Virus record (IMG/VR): IMGVR_UViG_3300044637_000275
Location: 1-30,222 of that record
Source: a virus
Direction: 5' to 3' (one strand)
Length of the DNA: 30,222 nucleotides
The stretch's first letter is position 1. Each line of letters opens with the position of its first letter. Below, in pieces: positions 22,153 to 27,654 of the stretch. Position numbers and translations under genes: made by a program. The notes under the pieces were generated by a model, which ran no database searches, was not told the origin of the DNA, and saw nothing but the letters and a program-made list of their open reading frames with translations.

Positions 22153-22734
22153 ATGATTACGACTACTGAATTTAAAAACATCTGTGAAACTGAATTTGAC
22201 TGGAACCTTATCTTTGGGGCAGTTAAAGATGCTTATTCTGATAAAGGATTTAAGAGTAATTCAGATAACTTTTTGAGAGCAAAAGTATTTGAACTTGCTA
22301 TTGCTTGTTTTTCACAGGTTGAATATATTGACGAAGATGGTGTTGATTTTCTCTTGAAAGTTCTTGAAGAACTTGTTCGTATTGAAGCAAAGTTCCTCAA
22401 AGGTTTCTTCAAAAAAGATGGAACCTGCAAAGATGTTAAGATGAAAAACTACCGAGGAGATGTGAGTGAAGTTGCATTCAATCGGTTCAAAACAGAAGAC
22501 AAGTTTGATTATGTAATGATTATCGACCGTGATGCTTATCGAGTTGCTATTGCTTCTCGTGAGACAGCACAGAAGTATTATGTAAGCAAAGGTGATGGGG
22601 TAATGGTTCAATTTCCTATCAATGAACTCACTGTTCTTGATTTGGATATTGCTAACTTTACTTTTCCTGCGTCTCCTGATAGACTGTCTGACCTTCTTCG
22701 TGAAACGATGAATAACTGGATTAAGAACCGATGA
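22153..22734 (+). CDS. Unknown protein coupled to Dam methylase
   Basis: 193 residues, not recognised. Helical N-terminal half with a Lys-rich stretch (IEAKFLKGFFKKDGTCKDVK), then KFDYVMIIDRDAYRVAIASR (117-136), a pair of beta strands with embedded acidic residues that recalls PD-(D/E)xK restriction folds, though the exact E-x-K triad is not clear. It overlaps the Dam start by 4 nt, so the two are co-translated. A restriction-like or anti-restriction partner is a hypothesis only. Confidence 0.5.
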   Translation: MITTTEFKNICETEFDWNLIFGAVKDAYSDKGFKSNSDNFLRAKVFELAIACFSQVEYIDEDGVDFLLKVLEELVRIEAKFLKGFFKKDGTCKDVKMKNYRGDVSEVAFNRFKTEDKFDYVMIIDRDAYRVAIASRETAQKYYVSKGDGVMVQFPINELTVLDLDIANFTFPASPDRLSDLLRETMNNWIKNR

Positions 22735-23570
22735 AACAATTTCCGTTAAAGACAATGCTCCGTTACCCTGGAGGCAAGAGTAAAGCATTAAAAACTCTTG
22801 CTCCTTGGTTTCCAAGTGACTTCAAAGAGTTCCGTGAACCCTTCTTGGGTGGTGGAAGCATTTCTTTAATGGTATCACAAAACTATCCAAAAGTTCCCAT
22901 CTGGGTCAATGACAAGTATTATTACTTGTATAACTTTTGGGTTCAACTTCGTGATGACGGACAAGTTCTTAAAGATAAGTTGAGAGCAATCAAAGAAGAA
23001 GTGAATGGTGATGATAATGCACACCGAGAACTCTTTGATGATTACTCTCACACGATTGGTAATCTTGAACCAATCGACCAAGCAGTTGCGTTCTTTGTAA
23101 TGAATAAGTGTTCTTATTCTGGTCTTACAGAGAACTCAACATTTTCAGTTCAAGCATCACGTTCTAACTTCTCATTGGTTGGTATTGATAAACTTCCTAG
23201 GTATTCTTATATTATTAAGGACTGGAGGATTACAAACATTGACTATGAAGAAGTGATGAACGCAAAGGGTGATGATGTGTTTGTATTTCTTGACCCACCT
23301 TATGATATTAAGGACTTCCTTTATGGAACTGGAAGAAAACTTCACTCATCATTCTCTCACGAAAGATTTGCTGATGATGTGGATAAATGTCCTCATCGTT
23401 TTATGATTACTTACAATCTCAATGATTGGTTATTGAGTCGTTATAAAGAGTATAATCTAAATGAATGGAAGTTAAGGTATTCGATGGTTCATCGTGGTGA
23501 GAAAGGAACTCAGGACAATGTAAAGACTGAGTTGCTCATTACCAATTATACACTTGACTCCGTTGTATAG
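22731..23570 (+). CDS. dam: DNA adenine-N6 methyltransferase (Dam/D12 class)
   Basis: 279 residues. YPGGKSK (12-18) and EPFLGGGS (36-43) form the SAM pocket, DPPY (188-191) is the catalytic motif IV, and KCSYSGLTENSTFSVQ is a family-like middle region. All are typical of D12 methylases, which usually act on GATC. A phage copy would protect its DNA from host nucleases or alter gene timing. The target site is inferred, not shown. The tRNA-cluster promoter lies across its stop codon. Confidence 0.92.
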   Translation: MKQFPLKTMLRYPGGKSKALKTLAPWFPSDFKEFREPFLGGGSISLMVSQNYPKVPIWVNDKYYYLYNFWVQLRDDGQVLKDKLRAIKEEVNGDDNAHRELFDDYSHTIGNLEPIDQAVAFFVMNKCSYSGLTENSTFSVQASRSNFSLVGIDKLPRYSYIIKDWRITNIDYEEVMNAKGDDVFVFLDPPYDIKDFLYGTGRKLHSSFSHERFADDVDKCPHRFMITYNLNDWLLSRYKEYNLNEWKLRYSMVHRGEKGTQDNVKTELLITNYTLDSVV

Positions 23571-23582
23571 ATAGTGTATAAT
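23554..23582 (+). promoter_or_regulatory. tRNA-cluster promoter (TTGACT, 17 bp, TATAAT)
   Basis: TTGACT 23554-23559, TATAAT 23577-23582, exact 17-bp spacer. It overlaps the Dam stop and its predicted start is at tRNA-Ser (23591). Confidence 0.88.
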
Positions 23583-23590
23583 TGATGAAT

Positions 23591-23675
23591 GGAAGTGTGT
23601 CCGAGTGGTTGAAGGAACTTGTCTTGAAAACAAGCATGGTGAAAGCCATCGTGGGTTCGAATCCTACCACTTCCG
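23591..23675 (+). tRNA. tRNA-Ser (TGA)
   Basis: 85 nt with a class II variable arm (ATGG and CCAT). Acceptor GGAAGTG/CACTTCC, anticodon loop CTTGAAA, T-arm GTGGG TTCGAAT CCTAC. Confidence 0.95.
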
Positions 23676-23676
23676 T

Positions 23677-23692
23677 TGCTCCTTATGGAGCA
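23677..23692 (+). other. Spacer hairpin after tRNA-Ser
   Basis: TGCTCC, TTAT loop, GGAGCA, between tRNA-Ser and tRNA-Thr. Confidence 0.65.
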
Positions 23693-23696
23693 TAAT

Positions 23697-23768
23697 GCCC
23701 TTGTAGCTCAGTGGTAGAGCAATGGTTTTGTAAACCATTGGTCGCAAGTTCAAATCTTGTCGGGGGCT
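23697..23768 (+). tRNA. tRNA-Thr (TGT)
   Basis: 72 nt. Acceptor GCCCTTG/CGGGGGC with two G-T pairs, D-arm GCTCAGTGGTAGAGC, anticodon stem ATGGT/ACCAT with loop TTTGTAA, T-arm GCAAG TTCAAAT CTTGT. Confidence 0.93.
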
Positions 23769-23769
23769 T

Positions 23770-23789
23770 GACAGAATTTTGATTCTGTC
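23770..23789 (+). other. Spacer hairpin after tRNA-Thr
   Basis: GACAGAAT, TTTG, ATTCTGTC: perfect 8 bp. No T-run. Confidence 0.7.
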
Positions 23790-23804
23790 TTACAATCAAA
23801 TAAT

Positions 23805-23876
23805 GCGGACATAGTTCAGTGGTAGAACGATATCCTTCCAAGTTAGATGTCGTCGGTTCGAATCCGATTGTCCGCT
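23805..23876 (+). tRNA. tRNA-Gly (TCC)
   Basis: 72 nt. Acceptor GCGGACA/TGTCCGC, anticodon loop CTTCCAA, T-arm TCGG TTCGAAT CCGA. The anticodon stem has a T-T mismatch. It is followed after 3 nt by tRNA-Val with no spacer hairpin. Confidence 0.92.
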
Positions 23877-23879
23877 CCA

Positions 23880-23952
23880 GGGAGATTAACTCAGTGGTTA
23901 GAGTGTCTGCTTTACACGCAGAAAGTCCACAGTTCGAATCTGTGATTTCCCA
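23880..23952 (+). tRNA. tRNA-Val (TAC)
   Basis: 73 nt. Acceptor GGGAGAT/ATTTCCC, anticodon stem TCTGC/GCAGA with loop TTTACAC, T-arm CACAG TTCGAAT CTGTG. Confidence 0.94.
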
Positions 23953-23953
23953 C

Positions 23954-23973
23954 TAGCAATCATAAGATTGCTA
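23954..23973 (+). other. Spacer hairpin after tRNA-Val
   Basis: TAGCAATC, ATAA, GATTGCTA: perfect 8 bp. Confidence 0.7.
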
Positions 23974-23980
23974 AACATTA

Positions 23981-24052
23981 CGGGGTGTAAGTCAGCGGTA
24001 GACGGTTTGCTTTGGGAGCAAAAAGACACTGGTTCGATCCCAGTCACCCCGA
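23981..24052 (+). tRNA. tRNA-Pro (TGG)
   Basis: 72 nt. Acceptor CGGGGTG/CACCCCG, anticodon stem TTTGC/GCAAA with loop TTTGGGA, T-arm ACTGG TTCGATC CCAGT. Confidence 0.94.
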
Positions 24053-24053
24053 C

Positions 24054-24076
24054 TTGGAGAATCTAAATATCTCCAA
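24054..24076 (+). other. Spacer hairpin after tRNA-Pro
   Basis: TTGGAGA and TCTCCAA, 7 bp with a 9-nt loop. It precedes a small gene. Confidence 0.55.
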
Positions 24077-24092
24077 ATACTACAAATTCATT

Positions 24093-24248
24093 ATGTCCTT
24101 AATTTCACAAAGAGATAGAGAAGTTGTAATTGAAGCACTGGACTTTTATCTTTTCAATAAAGGTAATGACTTTACTGAAGAAAAAAGAATGGAACTCAAT
24201 GCACTTATGAATTGGATTAAAATCGAATACAACAAGAATGAAAATTAA
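24093..24248 (+). CDS. Small hypothetical protein within the tRNA cluster
   Basis: 51 residues from ATG 24093: MSLISQRDREVVIEALDFYL, then FTEEKRMELNALMNWIKIEY. It is a helical protein of a kind that looks conserved in cyanophages. The frame is open upstream through tRNA-Pro, which is not a credible start. It overlaps the next gene by 11 nt. Confidence 0.55.
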   Translation: MSLISQRDREVVIEALDFYLFNKGNDFTEEKRMELNALMNWIKIEYNKNEN

Positions 24249-24399
24249 TCTTTGGTACTGTAAAGAAATGAATCAATGGAGATGGACTCTTTGTGATGAT
24301 CATCGTCCAATTGTTAAACAAGAATCAGGTCAAAGAGAAAATCTTCGTGATGCTATGAATGATGTAGCAAACACTGTTGAGTATTTAATGAATACTTGA
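24238..24399 (+). CDS. Small hypothetical protein
   Basis: 53 residues: MKINLWYCKEMNQWRWTLCD, then a helical end (NLRDAMNDVANTVEYLMNT). It overlaps the previous gene out of frame and ends 12 nt before the Asn-like RNA. Function unknown. Confidence 0.5.
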   Translation: MKINLWYCKEMNQWRWTLCDDHRPIVKQESGQRENLRDAMNDVANTVEYLMNT

Positions 24400-24410
24400 C
24401 GTTTTTATAA

Positions 24411-24483
24411 TCCCCACGACCAAGCAAGCGAATGGGCCGAACTGTTAATTCGAGATAGCTAGGAGCGTTACCTAGGTGGGGAG
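24411..24483 (+). ncRNA. tRNA-like RNA with Asn (GTT) anticodon and non-canonical D- and T-loops
   Basis: 73 nt, exactly tRNA length. The acceptor is a perfect 7 bp, TCCCCAC/GTGGGGA, with discriminator G. The anticodon hairpin CGAA-CTGTTAA-TTCG presents GTT. The T-stem is a perfect 5 bp, CTAGG/CCTAG. However, the T-loop is AGCGTTA instead of TTCRANN and the D-loop (AGCAAGCGAA) has no GG, so the normal elbow contact cannot form. It lies between tRNAs and has the usual spacer hairpin after it. It may be a decaying tRNA-Asn, a specialised tRNA or a cloverleaf mimic. Confidence 0.6.
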
Positions 24484-24485
24484 TT

Positions 24486-24506
24486 TGAGTGTATTAATTA
24501 CACTCA
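24486..24506 (+). other. Spacer hairpin after the Asn-like RNA
   Basis: TGAGTGTA, TTAAT, TACACTCA: perfect 8 bp, as behind true tRNAs. Confidence 0.7.
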
Positions 24507-24510
24507 TTAT

Positions 24511-24583
24511 GGGGGCATAGCTCAATTGGTAGAGCACTTGATTTGCATTCAAGAGGTTTCGAGTTCGAGACTCGATGCTTCCA
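24511..24583 (+). tRNA. tRNA-Ala (TGC)
   Basis: 73 nt. Acceptor GGGGGCA/TGCTTCC with the G3-T70 identity pair, anticodon stem CTTGA/TCAAG with loop TTTGCAT, T-arm CGAG TTCGAGA CTCG. Confidence 0.94.
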
Positions 24584-24604
24584 TTGTGGAGAGTAAGGGA
24601 ATAT

Positions 24605-24612
24605 TATAAATA
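24605..24612 (+). promoter_or_regulatory. T4-type late promoter motif (TATAAATA)
   Basis: Exact T4 late consensus, 21 nt before ATG 24634 of the HNH gene. It lies between two copies of TTGTGGAGAG (24584-24593 and 24620-24629). Confidence 0.6.
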
Positions 24613-24633
24613 ACTATAGTTGTGGAGAGCACT

Positions 24634-25173
24634 ATGGTTAGTTGTATTTGTAAAAAATGTGGGTCGCAGTTTGAAAAAATTAAAAGTGAATATAATAGGA
24701 AAATTAAATTGGGAACTCCATTTTTTTGTAGTTTAAAATGCTCCAGCAGTTCTCATGATACTTCTTATTTGGATAGTTGGAGAAAAAGTGAAACTAACAA
24801 AAATTTTATAAAGCAATTTAGTGGAAGTGATAAAGATGACTATTCTTCTTTTAGAGAAACTTTAAAAAAAGTTAGAAGCAGAAGTAAATCTAAAAATAGA
24901 GAATGTGATATTGATTTGAATTATCTAAAAGAAGTGTGGGAAATACAAGAAGGCAAATGTCCTTATTTAAAAAGAGAATTAGTTCTTCCTTTGACTGACC
25001 AATCTCACGATAAATCAAATCCAAATTTAGTTGCTAGTTTAGATAGGATTGATAGTTCAAAAGGATATGTAAAAGGAAATATACAATTTATTAGCACGAC
25101 TTTAAATTTTGCTAAAAACAAATATGCTGAAGATGTTCTCTTGAATTTAATTGAAATGTGTGCTACTATATAA
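24634..25173 (+). CDS. HNH-type endonuclease (free-standing, probably mobile)
   Basis: 179 residues. A front zinc finger has C4, C6 and C9 with C32 and C36. A later region KCPYLKRELVLP (108-119) leads to NLVASLDRIDSSKGYVKGNI (131-150) and QFISTTLNFAKN, the SLDRID...GY..GN pattern of phage homing HNH enzymes. ATG 24634 has a GGAGAG site 5 nt upstream, better than GTG 24622. It is inserted between tRNA-Ala and the tmRNA, and the tmRNA promoter lies within its last codons. Codon use is more A-rich (AAA, AGT, AGA) than neighbours, consistent with transfer. Confidence 0.82.
   Translation: MVSCICKKCGSQFEKIKSEYNRKIKLGTPFFCSLKCSSSSHDTSYLDSWRKSETNKNFIKQFSGSDKDDYSSFRETLKKVRSRSKSKNRECDIDLNYLKEVWEIQEGKCPYLKRELVLPLTDQSHDKSNPNLVASLDRIDSSKGYVKGNIQFISTTLNFAKNKYAEDVLLNLIEMCATI
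25141..25169 (+). promoter_or_regulatory. Probable tmRNA promoter (TTGAAT, 17 bp, TGC-TACTAT)
   Basis: TTGAAT 25141-25146 and TACTAT 25164-25169 with an exact 17-bp spacer and an extended TGC. The start is predicted near 25176, just after the HNH stop and just before the acceptor piece. Confidence 0.65.
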
Positions 25174-25301
25174 AGAGTTCAAGAGGATAAACCTCTATAT
25201 TCCAACACATCGGGGCAGTACCGATTATCTCCATTTCGTGGGGATAAAATAGAATCGACTGGGATGTATGTATTATCTGTTGACGGAACAAACAAACAAA
25301 C

Positions 25302-25346
25302 GTAAACAACATTGTTGCTTTCTCTCGTCAAACAGTTTCTGTTTGA
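25302..25346 (+). other. tmRNA tag reading frame: VNNIVAFSRQTVSV-stop
   Basis: GTA at 25302 to TGA at 25344-25346 encodes 14 residues. NNIVxFSRQ matches the core of marine cyanobacterial tags, which as I recall end in APVAA. Here the end is TVSV, without the terminal Ala-Ala that ClpXP-type proteases recognise. The resume codon is assigned by alignment to host tags (GTA in place of GCA); AAC at 25305 is the alternative. Confidence 0.75.
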
Positions 25347-25395
25347 ACTAAACGAGTGAGGGGGTTATAAGTTTCCTTCTTACCCAAAACTTACA

Positions 25396-25420
25396 AGGAG
25401 GTGTAATGCCTCCTATTTTT
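25396..25420 (+). terminator. Terminator of the tmRNA
   Basis: AGGAGG and CCTCCT with a 7-nt loop, then A and five T. Confidence 0.8.
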
Positions 25421-25476
25421 GTGCCTTGTGTCACTGTGAGGACTGGCACACAACCCCTCCAATGCCCTTGCAGACC

Positions 25477-25497
25477 TGCTATAATTACAGAGTAATC
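25477..25497 (+). promoter_or_regulatory. Extended -10 promoter with ATTAC-N3-GTAAT palindrome
   Basis: TGCTATAAT (25477-25485) overlaps AATTAC AGA GTAATC (25483-25497), the third copy of the element at 10325 and 21082. ATG 25509 follows 11 nt later. Confidence 0.65.
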
Positions 25498-25508
25498 AAA
25501 CAAAGCAA

Positions 25509-25919
25509 ATGAGTACAAGGTCACGCATCGGTATTGAACTCTCTGATGGTTCTGTATTATCTTCTTATCACCATTGGGATGGATACCCATCTTGGTTGGG
25601 TCGTATTCTTACTACTCACTACAACTCCAAATCTCTTGCCGAAGAACTGATTGATGGTGGTGATATGAGTTCTTGCTGGACTGATACTCCATTTGATTGT
25701 GATGGTAAAGCATCCAAGTATGGTCCAAATTATTATTCCCTCCGTGGTGAGGATTGTCCTCCTCGTCTTGATGCTAATCTCAATGAGTATCTTGAAAATG
25801 GTGAAGAGTATGCTTATCTCTTTGTAAATGGAGAATGGGTATGCTATGATTGTTATAAGTATGAAGACGGAAAAACGTTTGAAGTCGTTGAAATCCCCTC
25901 TGGTGCTCTTGCAGTATGA
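25509..25919 (+). CDS. Conserved phage hypothetical protein
   Basis: 136 residues beginning MSTRSRIGIELSDGSVLSSY, then HHWDGYPSWLGRIL. This N-terminus marks a widespread phage family of unknown function that combines a beta sandwich with acidic loops (FVNGEWVCYDCYKYEDGKTF). It has its own extended -10 promoter. It overlaps the next gene by 4 nt. Confidence 0.72.
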   Translation: MSTRSRIGIELSDGSVLSSYHHWDGYPSWLGRILTTHYNSKSLAEELIDGGDMSSCWTDTPFDCDGKASKYGPNYYSLRGEDCPPRLDANLNEYLENGEEYAYLFVNGEWVCYDCYKYEDGKTFEVVEIPSGALAV

Positions 25920-26122
25920 TGACTAAAGAAAAACGTAAAATGGTGAATGTTGAACCAATTTCTTCAAAAGCAAAGAATCGGTTTGCAAACATTATGGATA
26001 ATCTTCACGGATGCCACGTAGAACAAGAAAAAGGTGATATGATATTTCTTGCCTCTTTGAATAGGAAATACTTTATGTGGTTGCCGAAGAATGGAAACGA
26101 ACATTGGAGGATTGTAAAATGA
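25916..26122 (+). CDS. Small hypothetical protein
   Basis: 68 residues (ATG 25916 or 25919). MVNVEPISSKAKNRFANIMD begins the ordered part, and FLASLNRKYFMWLPKNGNEH ends it. Looks like a conserved cyanophage small protein. Coupled on both sides by overlaps. Function unknown. Confidence 0.6.
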   Translation: MMTKEKRKMVNVEPISSKAKNRFANIMDNLHGCHVEQEKGDMIFLASLNRKYFMWLPKNGNEHWRIVK

Positions 26123-26283
26123 CAGTAGAACTGAATAAACCAGAGATTGATGCTATTCTGACTTCACTTCAATTGCTTTCAAAACAAAATCAAATGATTG
26201 TTGAAGAAACTCTTTCGATTTCTGTCAATCAATTGTATAATAAACTCACAAGCATTCAAGAAGAACTTTATTATTCTCGTTAA
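26119..26283 (+). CDS. Small helical hypothetical protein
   Basis: 54 residues from ATG 26119, which overlaps the previous stop as ATGA (a longer frame from 26077 is a shadow). MTVELNKPEIDAILTSLQLL, then helical to the end. Function unknown. Confidence 0.55.
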   Translation: MTVELNKPEIDAILTSLQLLSKQNQMIVEETLSISVNQLYNKLTSIQEELYYSR

Positions 26284-26288
26284 ATCAA

Positions 26289-26804
26289 ATGACTTACGAC
26301 GCAACGGTAAAACTCTGCTACATCAACAACACTGAAGCAACTATTTCGAGTAAATATTTTCCAGAGATTGTTGATAAGCATTCAATTACGATTGAAGCAC
26401 CTGCTCAAGATATGAATGTTTATCAGCACTTTGAACTGTTCAAGGCATTTCTTCGTGCTATGGATTTTGCTGAGTATAGCATTATGGATGGTGCTTGCCG
26501 TCTTGCATTCAACGATAGTAACGATGGAGAACAGATGAAGAAGTTGATGAATGAATATGAACTGCAAGATAAGCAATATCACACTGATGATGAGTATTAT
26601 GCATTAAAGGAAGAAGTTCGTGAGTTAAAAGAAAAACTTGCAAGAGTTCTTCCAGAGCAATATAAAGAGTGGAATGGTTTAGTTCCTGGTTCAGATCAAG
26701 CATGTAGAGCAGGTTGCAAGTGCCCCGTGATGGACAATGCAGAGATGCCTAATGACCGTAAATGGGTGAATGGTGACTGTCCTCTTCATGGTAAAGCAAA
26801 ATGA
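26289..26804 (+). CDS. Hypothetical protein with C-terminal Cys/His cluster
   Basis: 171 residues. The front is alpha/beta (MTYDATVKLCYINNTEATIS). Around residues 100-120 is a charged coiled-coil helix (ALKEEVRELKEKLARVLPEQ). The end has CRAGCKCPVMDNAEM and CPLHGKAK, a possible zinc site. It starts 5 nt after the previous stop. Not recognised. Confidence 0.6.
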   Translation: MTYDATVKLCYINNTEATISSKYFPEIVDKHSITIEAPAQDMNVYQHFELFKAFLRAMDFAEYSIMDGACRLAFNDSNDGEQMKKLMNEYELQDKQYHTDDEYYALKEEVRELKEKLARVLPEQYKEWNGLVPGSDQACRAGCKCPVMDNAEMPNDRKWVNGDCPLHGKAK

Positions 26805-26845
26805 AACCTAACTAATGAACTCTTTGTGTGAATGATTTGAATTTG

Positions 26846-27055
26846 ATGATGAAAATGTCTCTGATTGATACTCTCAACTACTTTATAGAAGACCAAGAAG
26901 GGCACCTACAATGTCTTGAATGGGACATTAGAGAGGAAACTAATTATGAGAACAATGACCTTGATTGGTATTGTGAGCAGTATGATGAAGCAAAACAACG
27001 AGTAGAAGACCTTAAACAAATTAAAACTATCTTGGAGAAAAATGAGTCGGTTTAG
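26846..27055 (+). CDS. Small acidic coiled-coil protein
   Basis: 69 residues if started at ATG 26846 (GTG 26828, ATG 26849 and ATG 26855 are alternatives; the start is ambiguous). MSLIDTLNYFIEDQEGHLQC, then an acidic middle and a helix QRVEDLKQIKTILEKNESV. It overlaps the next gene by 14 nt. Function unknown. Confidence 0.5.
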   Translation: MMKMSLIDTLNYFIEDQEGHLQCLEWDIREETNYENNDLDWYCEQYDEAKQRVEDLKQIKTILEKNESV

Positions 27056-27314
27056 TACTACTGTTTCAACGATTGCTGCTCTGGGTACAATCGCAGCAAC
27101 TTCTATTACTGCATATAAGGTCTTTGACAATCAACAAGAGAATAGTCAGAAACAACAGGTTATTATTGAAGACCTAAAGCAACAACTAGAAGCAAAAAAA
27201 GAACAACCTATTACTCCTCAAATTCAAGTAGTTCAGCAACCTGTAACTCCTCCAGTTCAAGTGGTTCAACCTCCTCTAACTCCTCCCCCTCCTGTGCTTC
27301 CCGAAAAACCATGA
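27042..27314 (+). CDS. Membrane-anchored proline-rich protein
   Basis: 90 residues. An N-terminal hydrophobic anchor (STIAALGTIAATSITAYKVF) precedes a Gln/Lys/Glu-rich coiled coil and a tail of repeated VxPPxxV units (VTPPVQVVQPPLTPPPPVL). Anchor, coiled coil and Pro-rich tail together resemble an inner-membrane spanin or a linker across the periplasm. The next gene encodes an exported protein and overlaps by 4 nt, so an envelope pair is possible. Unproven. Confidence 0.55.
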   Translation: MSRFSTTVSTIAALGTIAATSITAYKVFDNQQENSQKQQVIIEDLKQQLEAKKEQPITPQIQVVQQPVTPPVQVVQPPLTPPPPVLPEKP

Positions 27315-27505
27315 TTGCTTTTCTTGCTGCTTCTACAATTCTTCAATATCCCACACACTCATATCAACTGGAACATATGCCAGAAAGTGTAGCACGATAT
27401 TGTGCGAGTGCTGTGGGTATTCCTTATGCTTCAGACAACTTCAGTCGTAATGATTGGGAACGATTTAAAGAATGTGCCTATATGCAAATGGAGGAGAAGA
27501 AATGA
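27311..27505 (+). CDS. Small exported hypothetical protein
   Basis: 64 residues with a signal-peptide-like start (MIAFLAASTILQYPTHS) and a mature domain with two Cys (ARYCASAVGIPYASDNFSRN, then FKECAYMQMEE). No lipobox. It follows the membrane-anchored gene by ATGA overlap. A periplasmic role is inferred. Confidence 0.55.
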   Translation: MIAFLAASTILQYPTHSYQLEHMPESVARYCASAVGIPYASDNFSRNDWERFKECAYMQMEEKK

Positions 27506-27654
27506 CTTATGAAGTCCAAACTTATGATTCCACAGATAAGACTGTGTATTATGAAGTTGTAGAAGATGCGATTGATTATGAGGATGCTCGTGATATAATT
27601 GTAGAGAAGTATCCAAACCGTAAAGTAATTGCTGTGATTGGAAAAAACAAATGA
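27502..27654 (+). CDS. Small hypothetical protein
   Basis: 50 residues from ATG 27502 (ATGA overlap with the previous gene). MTYEVQTYDSTDKTVYYEVV, then YEDARDIIVEKYPNRKVIAV. A compact beta-alpha-beta fold is likely. Function unknown. Confidence 0.55.
   Translation: MTYEVQTYDSTDKTVYYEVVEDAIDYEDARDIIVEKYPNRKVIAVIGKNK

Larger units (their letters stand above)
25176..25420 (+). ncRNA. ssrA: Permuted two-piece tmRNA (acceptor piece first, then coding piece)
   Basis: Acceptor piece (about 25176-25233): the P2 3' strand TATATTCC (25196-25203), T-stem ATCGG/CCGAT (25209-25225) around loop GGCAGTA, 3' acceptor strand TATCTCC and A73. A 6-nt spacer (25234-25239) follows. Coding piece: 5' acceptor strand GGGGATA (25240-25246), which pairs fully with TATCTCC and has the G3-U70 pair needed by alanyl-tRNA synthetase; the tmRNA signature AATCGACTGGGAT (25253-25265); P2a GGGATGTA (25261-25268) pairing with TATATTCC, extended by TTATC/GATAA; then the tag ORF and a P5 hairpin CTCGT/ACGAG enclosing CAAACAG/CTGTTTG. 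A possible pseudoknot (25362-25393) precedes the terminator. tmRNA with SmpB rescues stalled ribosomes. The permuted order is that of marine Synechococcus and Prochlorococcus. CCA is not encoded. Confidence 0.85.

Noticed and set aside
24397-24409. TTGACG next to TATAAT upstream of the Asn-like RNA
   Set aside because: The spacing is only a few bases, so the two cannot form one promoter; no suitable -35 lies 16-18 nt from TATAAT.
24584-24629. Paired TTGTGGAGAG as an insertion target duplication
   Set aside because: The copies lie on the same side of the HNH gene rather than flanking it; probably ribosome-binding-type sequence.
25362-25393. Firm pseudoknot in the tmRNA 3' region (GGGT/ACCC with TAAGTTT/AAACTTA)
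   Set aside because: The stems cross as a pseudoknot would, but one connecting loop is only one base; kept as possible rather than called as a feature.
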